From Salegentibacter lacus (GTDB lineage Bacteria > Bacteroidota > Bacteroidia > Flavobacteriales > Flavobacteriaceae), in NCBI RefSeq assembly GCF_020164555.1, contig NZ_JAIQZB010000012.1, positions 62,001 through 126,000 of the forward strand: a DNA stretch of 64,000 nucleotides, written 5' to 3'. Under the pieces are notes generated by a model. That model worked only from the letters and a program-made list of their open reading frames with translations. It searched no databases and was not told where the DNA came from. How positions within the stretch are numbered: the stretch's first letter is position 1; each line of letters begins with the position of its first letter. The translations under genes and the position numbers were made by a program. This document shows, piece after piece, positions 28,961-36,038 of this stretch.

Positions 28961-29005
28961 GTTTTCGAAAATTATTTGAAGCTAAAATTTTAAATAATTA
29001 TTTTT

Positions 29006-29398
29006 CTATTTTATAATCTCGATGCTTAAGGGGTAATGCGGGATTTCACCGTTGCTTACTTTAATTGCATTTACTATGGGAAGGATCAACATAATAATTG
29101 CAATTCCGATTAGGGCGATAATTCCGAGGCCGAATAAAAAGATTAGTGGAATACAAATGAGGCTATAAATAAACATACTTATTTGAAAATTCAAGATCAT
29201 TTTTCCGTGGAAATCCATTCCGGCAACTTTATCTTTTTGGGTAAGCCATAGGATTAACGGAACTATAAAGCCGCCAATTCCTGTAACTAAATCCAGTAAC
29301 TGACTTAAGTGGGTAAGAACGAGCATTTGGTTGTCTTCTCTCATTTTTTCTTTGGTTGATGTGATGTCTTCTTTATTAATAGACGATTCTTTTCGCAC
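29006..29398 (-). CDS. DUF4870 membrane protein
   Basis: 130 residues from a GTG at 29398; an ATG at 29344 would give 112. Three or four membrane segments. The motif MLVLTHLSQLLDLVTGIGGFIVPLILWL followed by K-D-K is that of DUF4870 (Tic20-like) proteins. I prefer the longer form because the charged N-terminal REDNQ stretch is common in relatives. Function unknown; inner membrane. Confidence 0.75.
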   Translation of the reverse strand: MRKESSINKEDITSTKEKMREDNQMLVLTHLSQLLDLVTGIGGFIVPLILWLTQKDKVAGMDFHGKMILNFQISMFIYSLICIPLIFLFGLGIIALIGIAIIMLILPIVNAIKVSNGEIPHYPLSIEIIK

Positions 29399-29460
29399 TT
29401 TGTTACAAAATCATTCTGTTCTTAAAATTAAAAACTTCTTACGAACTACTGAATTTTTTA

Positions 29461-29584
29461 CTCGATAATCGATATTTATCCCGATAAATATCGCGAGCTC
29501 CGAGGCCTGCCCGAATCATTCAGGCGACGGGCTTGCTTGGAAATCAAGATATATTTTCCAATAATGCCTCTTGGGGCTTGCCCC
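29461..29584. repeat. Cluster of palindromes upstream of mnmE
   Basis: Three nested hairpins in a row. The first has CGATATTTATC at 29470-29480 facing GATAAATATCG at 29483-29493. The second has GCCCG at 29509-29513 facing CGGGC at 29528-29532. The third has GGGGC at 29573-29577 facing GCCCC at 29580-29584. It looks like a compound REP-type element and reaches to within 22 bases of the mnmE start. Confidence 0.6.
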
Positions 29585-29593
29585 GAGGTTGTT

Positions 29594-29601
29594 TACCTTT
29601 G
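29594..29601 (+). promoter_or_regulatory. -7 box (TACCTTTG) of mnmE, probably leaderless
   Basis: Exact TAnnTTTG match with a TTG at 29571-29573 as -33 box (20-bp spacer). Only four bases separate the box from the ATG at 29606, so transcription should start at or near the start codon itself. This also settles the start: the in-frame upstream ATG at 29537 would be outside the transcript. Confidence 0.7.
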
Positions 29602-29605
29602 CGAT

Positions 29606-31009
29606 ATGAAATTAAACGACACTATTGTAGCACTTGCCACGCCATCTGGAGCCGGTGCTATTGCGATTATCAGGGTTTCCGGGCCTGAAGCCCTTGCTAT
29701 TGTTTCCCTGCTTTTTAGAGCAAAAAGTAAAAAGGAACTGGAAGCGCAACCAAGCCACACCCTGCATTTGGGAAGTTTAATGGATGGGGATCGCACCTTA
29801 GATGAAGTTTTAGTTTCAGTATTTAGGGCTCCAAGATCTTATACGGGAGAGGAAACCATTGAAATTTCCTGCCACGGAAGTCCGTATATTCAGCAGGAGA
29901 TTATACAGTTAATGATTAGAAAAGGTTGTCGTTCAGCCGAAGCCGGGGAATTTACAATGCGTGCTTTCCTAAACGGAAAAATGGATCTTAGTCAGGCAGA
30001 AGCCGTAGCCGATTTGATTTCTTCTGAAAATCAGGCTTCACACCAAATGGCGATGCAACAAATGCGTGGCGGATTTTCTAATGAAATTCATAGGTTACGC
30101 CAGGAATTACTGGATTTTGCGTCTTTAATTGAACTGGAGCTGGACTTTTCGGAAGAAGATGTAGAATTTGCCAATCGAGATCAGTTTAAAGAATTGGTGG
30201 CCAGGATCCAGCAGGTTTTAAAACGACTTATAGATTCTTTTGCTACCGGAAATGTACTTAAAAACGGAATTCCCGTTGCGATTGTAGGTGAGCCAAACGT
30301 AGGGAAATCTACTTTGTTAAATTGCCTTTTAAACGAAGAACGTGCCATTGTTTCTGAAGTGGCCGGAACCACGCGGGATTCTATTGAAGACGAAATGAGT
30401 ATTGGTGGTGTTGGATTTCGGTTTATTGATACCGCGGGAATAAGGGAGACGGAAGATGTGGTGGAAAGCATTGGTATAAAACGAACATTTGAAAAAATTA
30501 GTCAGGCGCAGGTGGTGGTTTATCTGTTAAACGCAGAAAAGTTTAAAACTCAAAGTTCAATGTTTAAGGTTGAGATTAAAAAAATTCACAACCAGTTTCC
30601 ACAAAAACCACTGGTTGTGATCGCCAATAAAGTAGATCAACTAACGGAACAGGAGAAAGATAGTTTATCTGAAAATCTAAACGAACTTGAAGGTGCAAGT
30701 TTGCAGTTAATTTCGGCAAAAACTGGAGAAGGAGTAGAGGAACTAAAAAGTAAACTTCTTGAATTCGTAAATACCGGCGCGCTTAGAAATAATAATACCA
30801 TAGTTACTAACAGTCGTCATTATAACGCCCTTTTAAAAGCCCTGGAAGAAATAAATAAAGTTGAAGAAGGACTAAACAACGATCTCTCAGGCGATCTTTT
30901 AGCAATAGACATTAGAGAAGCCTTGGAATATTTTGGCGAAATAACTGGCCAGGTCACTAATGACGAATTATTGGGGAATATTTTTTCTAATTTCTGCATC
31001 GGCAAATAA
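29606..31009 (+). CDS. mnmE: tRNA modification GTPase MnmE (TrmE)
   Basis: 467 residues from the ATG at 29606. N-terminal formyl-THF domain (DTIVALATPSGAGAIAIIR), a helical domain, and an inserted G domain: GEPNVGKSTLLN, TTRDSIED, DTAGIRET, NKVD. The C-terminus is the conserved FCIGK, with the Cys needed for function. With MnmG it makes the 5-carboxymethylaminomethyl group at uridine 34 of tRNA. The 3' end of the gene is directly followed by an integrase module; the reading frame is intact, so insertion restored the end. Confidence 0.95.
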   Translation: MKLNDTIVALATPSGAGAIAIIRVSGPEALAIVSLLFRAKSKKELEAQPSHTLHLGSLMDGDRTLDEVLVSVFRAPRSYTGEETIEISCHGSPYIQQEIIQLMIRKGCRSAEAGEFTMRAFLNGKMDLSQAEAVADLISSENQASHQMAMQQMRGGFSNEIHRLRQELLDFASLIELELDFSEEDVEFANRDQFKELVARIQQVLKRLIDSFATGNVLKNGIPVAIVGEPNVGKSTLLNCLLNEERAIVSEVAGTTRDSIEDEMSIGGVGFRFIDTAGIRETEDVVESIGIKRTFEKISQAQVVVYLLNAEKFKTQSSMFKVEIKKIHNQFPQKPLVVIANKVDQLTEQEKDSLSENLNELEGASLQLISAKTGEGVEELKSKLLEFVNTGALRNNNTIVTNSRHYNALLKALEEINKVEEGLNNDLSGDLLAIDIREALEYFGEITGQVTNDELLGNIFSNFCIGK

Positions 31010-31060
31010 ACAGCTAATTTTATTTGATGTCAAATGATATCAAATGACATCAAAACGTAA
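30980..31060 (+). other. Probable attL at the 3' end of mnmE
   Basis: The last codons of mnmE (TGCATCGGCAAATAA near 30994-31008) are followed at once by element DNA with an integrase pointing away from the gene. Just after the stop, 31027-31053 holds a palindrome-like set, GATGTCA ... TGACATC, around two ATCAAATGA-type copies. The core that would be duplicated at the right end is not visible in the window, so the exact junction is unproven. Confidence 0.45.
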
Positions 31061-31065
31061 CAATA

Positions 31066-31091
31066 GAGAGGCTTTTGAGCCTCTTTATTGT
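31066..31091 (+). terminator. Terminator after mnmE
   Basis: Stem AGAGGCT / AGCCTCT with loop TTTG, followed by a T-rich tail. It sits on the element side of the junction and may shield the element from mnmE transcription. Confidence 0.7.
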
Positions 31092-31141
31092 TTCTTGGTT
31101 TTTCTTTTAAACTTATAAAATTATACCTGTTTTGTTTCTTT

Positions 31142-31192
31142 TTTGTACCCCGATGTTAAAATTTGATTTCGGGGTACAAATTTTGTACCTCG
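31142..31192. repeat. Three copies of TTTGTACCyCG before the integrase, probable arm-type sites
   Basis: TTTGTACCCCGA at 31142-31153 faces its perfect inverse TCGGGGTACAAA at 31169-31180, and a third copy, TTTGTACCTCG, follows in direct orientation at 31182-31192. Such clustered short repeats between the attachment site and an integrase gene usually bind the integrase or the excisionase; here they also overlap the likely integrase promoter. Confidence 0.6.
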
Positions 31193-31231
31193 TATTGGAT
31201 TTTATTCTATCTTTATGGAAACAAGCTAGTT

Positions 31232-32374
31232 ATGAAGATAAAACTCAGAAAGAAAAAATTAGCATCCGGAAAGTACAGTCTATATATTGATTACTATAAA
31301 GGAAGTGTCATAGATGAAAACGGAAAAACTAAGGGGAATAGGGAATTTGAATATCTTAAAGAGTACCTATATATAAACCCTAAGACAGCCTTTGAGAAAA
31401 AGGAAAATGAAGAAACTCTTTTAAGAGCTGAACAAATACTTTCGATCCGAAGAGCAGAATATGCCCAGGGTAAATATGGTATAAAAGATAGAAGTAAGGA
31501 CCGACTTCTATTCCTCACATATTATGATAAACTTAAAGAAGAGCGTTACGAAAGCAAAGGTAATTACGATAACTGGGATGCCGCTCAAAATCATATTGAG
31601 GCTTACATTGGTAGGAAAAAAATAACCTTTGAAGACATTGATGAAGACTTCGTAATAGGATTCAAAAAGTTTTTAAATCATAAATCCAGAACAAAATCTA
31701 ATATTCCCTTATCTCAAAATTCAAAATATACTTATTACAATAAATTTAAAGCCACATTGCGGCAAGCTTTTGAAGATGGATATACTCGTAGAAACTTTGC
31801 TTCCACAGTTAAAGGTTTTGCCCAGGGAGAAACATCCAGAGAACATCTTACCCATGAGGAGCTTCAGGCAGTGGCAAAAGCACATTGCAAACACCCAGTT
31901 TTGAAATCAGCTTTTTTGTTCAGTTGCCTGACAGGATTAAGGTGGAGCGATATTAACAAACTCGTCTGGTCTGAAGTACGCGATGAAAAAGATGAAACCC
32001 GGCTAGTTTTTAAGCAGAAAAAAACTGCGGGCCAGGAGTATCAATTCATCTCTAACCAGGCAAGACAGCTTTTAGGTAAGAGAAAGCTAGAAAATGACAA
32101 AGTATTTCAGGGTCTCAAATATGGTGCTCATTTTAATGCTGAAATTCTGAGGTGGTGTATGCGTGCAGGTATTACCAAACATATTACCTTTCATAGCGGC
32201 CGCCATACTCATGCTGTTCTCCTACTTGAAAATGGTGCTGATATATATACTGTTTCTAAGATCTTGGGCCATAAAGAAATAAGAACTACCCAGGTCTATG
32301 CTAAAATAGTAGATAAGAAGAAAAAGGAAGCTGCTTATCTTATTCCCGAACTCGAAATGGATTATAAACTTTAA
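31232..32374 (+). CDS. Tyrosine recombinase / integrase of the mobile element
   Basis: 380 residues from ATG 31232; an upstream in-frame ATG at 31163 would run through the arm-site repeats and is rejected. Order: N-terminal arm-DNA-binding beta-sheet (KIKLRKKKLASGKYSLYIDY), SAM-like core-binding domain (about 95-200), then the catalytic domain. The active residues are visible: Arg in TGLRWSDI, His-x-x-Arg in HSGRH, the GH in ILGHKEIRTTQ, and the nucleophile Tyr in QVYAKI. This is the Bacteroidetes conjugative-transposon type. It integrates and excises the element at the mnmE 3' end. Confidence 0.92.
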   Translation: MKIKLRKKKLASGKYSLYIDYYKGSVIDENGKTKGNREFEYLKEYLYINPKTAFEKKENEETLLRAEQILSIRRAEYAQGKYGIKDRSKDRLLFLTYYDKLKEERYESKGNYDNWDAAQNHIEAYIGRKKITFEDIDEDFVIGFKKFLNHKSRTKSNIPLSQNSKYTYYNKFKATLRQAFEDGYTRRNFASTVKGFAQGETSREHLTHEELQAVAKAHCKHPVLKSAFLFSCLTGLRWSDINKLVWSEVRDEKDETRLVFKQKKTAGQEYQFISNQARQLLGKRKLENDKVFQGLKYGAHFNAEILRWCMRAGITKHITFHSGRHTHAVLLLENGADIYTVSKILGHKEIRTTQVYAKIVDKKKKEAAYLIPELEMDYKL

Positions 32375-32385
32375 ATTTTAATACA

Positions 32386-32673
32386 ATGGATTTATCAGTA
32401 ATTATGGAAAGACTGGATCATATTGAAAAAATGATTCGTACCAACAAAAATGTTTTAAATATGGAGGAGGCAGTTGAATATACGGGGCTTTCTCGAAGTT
32501 TTTTGTATAAGCTAACAGCCAAAGGAGAAATACCTTTTTCAAAACCTCGAGGTAAGCTTATATTTTTTTCTAAGGAGAAGTTAGATCAGTGGTTACTTTC
32601 AAACGAGCATAAATCTAGCAGGGAATTAAATAGCGAAGCTGTAGAATATAGTTTTCGTCGAAAAAGGTTTTAG
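32386..32673 (+). CDS. Excisionase-like HTH protein, copy 1
   Basis: 95 residues. MerR/Xis-like winged helix: YTGLSRSFLYKLTAKGEIPF followed by PRGKLIFFSKEKLDQWLL. An N-terminal amphipathic helix (LDHIEKMIRTNKN) may dimerise. It starts 11 bp after the integrase stop. A close paralogue is encoded at 35740-36027, with more than half of the residues the same. Such proteins direct excision or regulate element genes. Confidence 0.85.
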   Translation: MDLSVIMERLDHIEKMIRTNKNVLNMEEAVEYTGLSRSFLYKLTAKGEIPFSKPRGKLIFFSKEKLDQWLLSNEHKSSRELNSEAVEYSFRRKRF

Positions 32674-32709
32674 TTATGTGGCAGGGTTTCGATTTGTATT
32701 CTTACAGCT

Positions 32710-33465
32710 ATGAATTTTGATCTGTTTAAATATCTCACAACTTTAGGTTTCATATATATTTATGGAAGGTTAGTTTTGCATTATGGCTCCTTTTTTTTAA
32801 GTTTTATGCTGGATAATGAAATGGACTGGATTTCAAAAATTGAAAAGCCAAGAATTCTTTTCCTAGTACTGGGGCTGGGACTAATGCATCTTTCTGTATT
32901 CTCCAGCTATGCTATTGAATCAGATAATTTTTTAGTTGTTGCAATTAGTTTTCTTGTTTTTTTAGCCGGCTTTTTTCTTTCCGTTCTTCCCTGGACCGAT
33001 AAATTTAAAAATAGTATGCAGAGCCAAAAGCCAGCTGGCTCCCTAAAAAAGGACAAAAATTTTAATTTGGTTATTTCAGAAGGTCAAATTCAAAAGTTAT
33101 ATCATAATCTAATGAGGTATGATCTTTTGAATTCTGAGAAGACAAGCCTCCTTGATTTCCAAAAGGTGCTTACTGAAAATTGGGAAACTCATAATTCGAA
33201 AATCCATTTCAATATGGATGGTGCAAGCTGCAGGGAGTTCTATGATTATTTCACCCAGACTTTTCCCGAAAATTCTTTAACGATGAAAAATTTTTTTGAA
33301 ACTTCTAAGCTGGTAATAAGATCCGATGGGAAACCTTATAAGTATAATACCATTAAAAGTGCCCCGTTAAAAACTGTCTCCTCGAAGGAGAACGATAGGT
33401 TGAATAAAATTTTTCAAGAGCTGACTTTAAACCAGGCACGATCTAAAGTGGATAAATCTTTTTAA
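32710..33465 (+). CDS. Element-associated membrane protein of unknown function
   Basis: 251 residues. Three hydrophobic segments in the first 100 residues, then a soluble domain of about 140 residues containing ISEGQIQKLYHNLMRYDLL and the strand MKNFFETSKLVIRSDGKPY. Proteins of this type are found next to integrases and excisionases in Bacteroidetes mobile elements, but no activity is known to me. Its last 23 bases overlap the end of the ASCH gene on the opposite strand. Confidence 0.6.
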   Translation: MNFDLFKYLTTLGFIYIYGRLVLHYGSFFLSFMLDNEMDWISKIEKPRILFLVLGLGLMHLSVFSSYAIESDNFLVVAISFLVFLAGFFLSVLPWTDKFKNSMQSQKPAGSLKKDKNFNLVISEGQIQKLYHNLMRYDLLNSEKTSLLDFQKVLTENWETHNSKIHFNMDGASCREFYDYFTQTFPENSLTMKNFFETSKLVIRSDGKPYKYNTIKSAPLKTVSSKENDRLNKIFQELTLNQARSKVDKSF

Positions 33466-33922
33466 AATATTCGCAAACTATGATCATATCTTCACTGAAT
33501 TTTTCAGGATAATAGGCCATCTCTCTTTCGTAATATGCCTGGTGAACTTTTTTCCAGTATTTTAAAGATTTATCACCTTCGCCTTCAGTTGCTGCAAATT
33601 CTTCTGTGATTTTATTAAATGGAACCTGCTCTATCTTCAGCGTTTCAATTATAGCTTTTGCATTTCCATTCCAATCCGTCACAATTTGTTGGTCCCCAGC
33701 TCTTGGCAGAGGTTCATTATTTTTTTTAAACCACAATAATGAAGTAGCAGTTGCTTGCTTTATTCCCTTTAAGACTAACTCTACACATTCATTCGCATCT
33801 TTTTCATTGTCACAGAAATAGAAAGAAACTGGAACTTCTCCTAATTTATTCTGAGGGTTTTGAGTAAGAAAGTCTTCCCATAGGGTTATTACAGATTTAA
33901 AATTTTCTCTTCCATTATTCAT
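33443..33922 (-). CDS. ASCH domain protein
   Basis: 159 residues. The ASCH core is visible: FYFCDNEKDANECVELVLKG, then KQATATSLLWFKKNNEPLPRAG, followed by WNGNAKAIIETLKIEQVPF and ending at AYYEREMAYYP. ASCH is a beta-barrel related to PUA and binds RNA or modified nucleosides; some members hydrolyse N4-acetylcytidine. Probably cargo of the element. It sits 61 bp downstream of the HipT gene on the same strand. Confidence 0.82.
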   Translation of the reverse strand: MNNGRENFKSVITLWEDFLTQNPQNKLGEVPVSFYFCDNEKDANECVELVLKGIKQATATSLLWFKKNNEPLPRAGDQQIVTDWNGNAKAIIETLKIEQVPFNKITEEFAATEGEGDKSLKYWKKVHQAYYEREMAYYPEKFSEDMIIVCEYFKKIYPL

Positions 33923-33982
33923 AGTTTTCCTATCTCGAAATTTTTTGAGTGCTTTTTAAATTTGTTTTATTCCGCTACCTGC

Positions 33983-34927
33983 CTACTCCAATTTTGAATA
34001 ACGCTGCTCTAATAGATCCGAGTATTTTTGCTTGTATTCGCTTGATAAGAAAGAGCTTTCTAAAAGAGAAAGAGCGTTCTTTTTATTTTTAATGAATCTT
34101 TTAAATACTCCATCAATTTGCTTTTTGTTCAATTCCAGTTTCTCTCCCAGACTCACAAAATGTTTTCTTGCCAACTTTTTCCGCTTTCCTTCAAGAGTTA
34201 GCGCCAGTTCTTCATCATCTTCTGGGTTAACTATAGCTACATTTAAAAGATCATAGGCAGGGGACAAGACCCATTCTCTGCTTCGCTTTATTAAAGAAAA
34301 GTTTTTCAGGTGCATATCGTTATTCCCCGTGAGAAAACTAAATACAGCTATTTCAAAAAAATAAAGTTTATCGAGTAAGGTGTTAGAAGAATAAGTCCCT
34401 ATTGCCTTTCCTACTTTCTCCATCGAACCTTTGTATTTATCAAACGCCTCCAGAATCTGAAACATATCGAGCATATGAATCTTTTCATTATTAAGTGTCC
34501 GATCTATTCTCTTTGTGATATAAGCTAACTCTCCAGATTTTAATCTTATTAAACTTGAAGAAACCGTTCTTATTCCAAAGCCTCCTGCCATTCGCATTGT
34601 AACATGTTCGTTTTCCGGCATTTCAGCAAAAGCTGCAGAGGGTGGTTTTAAAATATAATTTCCTCCGAGCGCTCCTACCACTGTTAACCTGTTATTTTCC
34701 GATGCTAGTGCGTTATCGATGAAGGATAAGGAAAGTTTAGGTTGTACCCCAGGAACTGCTATTCTTCTTTCCACCACATTTTTTGCCAGATCTACCATTT
34801 GATCCAGGGAATAATCTAGCTGAGGCGGAATTTCAGTACCAAAGAAATTTACACTGCAATTGGTGTGAAAATCTTTCGGATCTGTATCTGCCAGTTCCTT
34901 GTAACAATATAGACATCTATTCTGCAT
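33983..34927 (-). CDS. HipT-like kinase toxin of a split HipBST system (locus 1)
   Basis: 314 residues, only the kinase part of HipA. It begins with a cysteine-rich knuckle (CLYCYKELADTDPKDFHTNC). Then the Gly-rich loop region RIAVPGVQPKLSLSF, the catalytic loop NNDMHLKNFSLI (Asp in NDMH, Asn in KN) and the metal loop SPAYDLLNV. The loop reads AVPG, without the SxS phosphorylation pair seen in HipT of E. coli and in locus 2 of this window. It overlaps the HipS-like gene by 11 bp. Targets of the family are aminoacyl-tRNA synthetases; the target here is unknown. Confidence 0.85.
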   Translation of the reverse strand: MQNRCLYCYKELADTDPKDFHTNCSVNFFGTEIPPQLDYSLDQMVDLAKNVVERRIAVPGVQPKLSLSFIDNALASENNRLTVVGALGGNYILKPPSAAFAEMPENEHVTMRMAGGFGIRTVSSSLIRLKSGELAYITKRIDRTLNNEKIHMLDMFQILEAFDKYKGSMEKVGKAIGTYSSNTLLDKLYFFEIAVFSFLTGNNDMHLKNFSLIKRSREWVLSPAYDLLNVAIVNPEDDEELALTLEGKRKKLARKHFVSLGEKLELNKKQIDGVFKRFIKNKKNALSLLESSFLSSEYKQKYSDLLEQRYSKLE

Positions 34928-35252
34928 TTTCTGTAACTATTGGGTGAACACTGACCGCACCTATACAATTTTTGCAACAAGCTAAAAGTAGTCCCATTCG
35001 GTCATTACGGTTAATTTTCCAGTTTTTTGAGGCTATATCAAGAAGCCAACCTTCCGGGATAAGGCCTTCAAAAAAAGGAAAAAGCCGTTTTTCTACATAA
35101 AGTTCTTTTCTAACCGGCATGGTAAACGTGATAAATTGATCGGGATATTTATTAACGTAATCAATTTCATATTGAAATTGATACTCACCGTCATCGGTTT
35201 CGGTTAAAATACCTGCCAGAAGCTCCTGGTAATAAATTTTTGCCTGTCTCAT
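34917..35252 (-). CDS. HipS-like protein (HipA N-terminal subdomain, separate gene), locus 1
   Basis: 111 residues corresponding to HipA N-subdomain 1: KIYYQELLAGILTETDDGEY, FTMPVRKELY, then LFPFFEGLIPEGWLLD. In HipBST this small protein, not HipB, neutralises the kinase. It starts four bases after the HipB-like stop and overlaps the kinase start, so the three genes are one coupled operon. Confidence 0.85.
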   Translation of the reverse strand: MRQAKIYYQELLAGILTETDDGEYQFQYEIDYVNKYPDQFITFTMPVRKELYVEKRLFPFFEGLIPEGWLLDIASKNWKINRNDRMGLLLACCKNCIGAVSVHPIVTENAE

Positions 35253-35255
35253 AAA

Positions 35256-35468
35256 TTAAGTTTGCGAAATATCATTTTGGTCTACCGGAGCAAGCACATG
35301 TCCAAACATCTTTAGCACCTGATTTACCTTTTCCATATTCAGGTTTTCTTTTCCCTGTTCTATTTTTCTCACAACGGTTAATGCCACGCCAGCTCTATCG
35401 GCAAATTCTTCCTGAGTGAGTTGGTTTTCTTTTCGCTTTTGTTTTAAAAACTCTGAGAGGTTTTTCAT
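35256..35468 (-). CDS. HipB-like Xre antitoxin/regulator, locus 1
   Basis: 70 residues, a single HTH_3 domain: LKQKRKENQLTQEEFADRAG then VRKIEQGKENLNMEKVNQVL. The short tail after the HTH is typical of HipB. It probably represses its own operon by binding the AT-rich palindromic region just upstream. Confidence 0.88.
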   Translation of the reverse strand: MKNLSEFLKQKRKENQLTQEEFADRAGVALTVVRKIEQGKENLNMEKVNQVLKMFGHVLAPVDQNDISQT

Positions 35469-35493
35469 TATATGTAATTAAATATAATTATTG

Positions 35494-35501
35494 CAAATAT
35501 A
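35494..35501 (-). promoter_or_regulatory. -7 box (TATATTTG) of HipBST locus 1
   Basis: Exact TAnnTTTG on the minus strand, 25 bp before the HipB ATG. It is flanked by ATATAATTA-type repeats between 35470 and 35515 that could be the HipB operators. Confidence 0.55.
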
Positions 35502-35671
35502 TATTAATTATATGTTTAAACGTATATTTTTGGTTTTATTTCTTTATTTATATGCATTTGCATATAAATTTGTTGGGGAGGTAATTAAATTGATTAGAGC
35601 TGATTTTTCATACTTTAAAAAAGAAGTCATACAAGGTATGAATAGTATGACTTTCTTACTATTTCCCTTCT

Positions 35672-35679
35672 TAGTTTTG
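35672..35679 (+). promoter_or_regulatory. -7 box (TAGTTTTG) for HTH copy 2 / vapE
   Basis: Exact TAnnTTTG match, 60 bp before the ATG at 35740, with a perfect palindrome lying just downstream of it. Confidence 0.5.
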
Positions 35680-35695
35680 GTCTCAGAATTCAAAT

Positions 35696-35713
35696 AACAA
35701 AAGCGCTTTTGTT
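35696..35713. promoter_or_regulatory. 18-bp perfect palindrome, probable operator
   Basis: AACAAAAGCGCTTTTGTT, perfectly symmetrical, between the -7 box (35672) and the start of the HTH gene (35740). The position fits repression by the HTH protein itself or by another element regulator. Confidence 0.6.
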
Positions 35714-35739
35714 CATTTTCAAACTTAAAAATTTTAAAA

Positions 35740-36027
35740 ATGAACGAACTAAAAATGTTAGAGCAACTGGACCGTATAGAGAAATTGGTCCGCGCTCAGA
35801 AAGCCGTATTGACTTTTGACCAGGCCTGTGATTATACAGGAATTTCAAGAAGTTACATGTATAAACTTACCGCAAGGGGGGAAATTCCTTTCTCTAAACC
35901 CAAAGGTAAATTAATCTTTTTCTCACGTGAGAAACTGGATAGCTGGCTACTTAATAATAGTCATTCTTCTAAAGATGAAATCAAGAGGGGAGCAGTAGAA
36001 TATACCTTTAGAAATAAAAGGTTTTAA
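35740..36027 (+). CDS. Excisionase-like HTH protein, copy 2
   Basis: 95 residues, the same length as the copy at 32386. Shared blocks include YTGxSRSxxYKLTAxGEIPF, KGKLIFFSxEKLDxWLL and the end VEYxFRxKRF. It stands 11 bp before the VapE-like gene, the place where a single such gene normally occurs in these elements. Copy 1, next to the integrase, is therefore either a duplicate or the trace of a second element. Confidence 0.85.
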   Translation: MNELKMLEQLDRIEKLVRAQKAVLTFDQACDYTGISRSYMYKLTARGEIPFSKPKGKLIFFSREKLDSWLLNNSHSSKDEIKRGAVEYTFRNKRF

Positions 36028-36038
36028 AGCTTTGGGTT

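Noticed and set aside
35491-35697. 68-codon plus-strand open frame with a hydrophobic start
   Set aside because: It begins inside the promoter of HipBST locus 1 and runs over the -7 box of the next operon; the hydrophobic residues come from AT-rich sequence.
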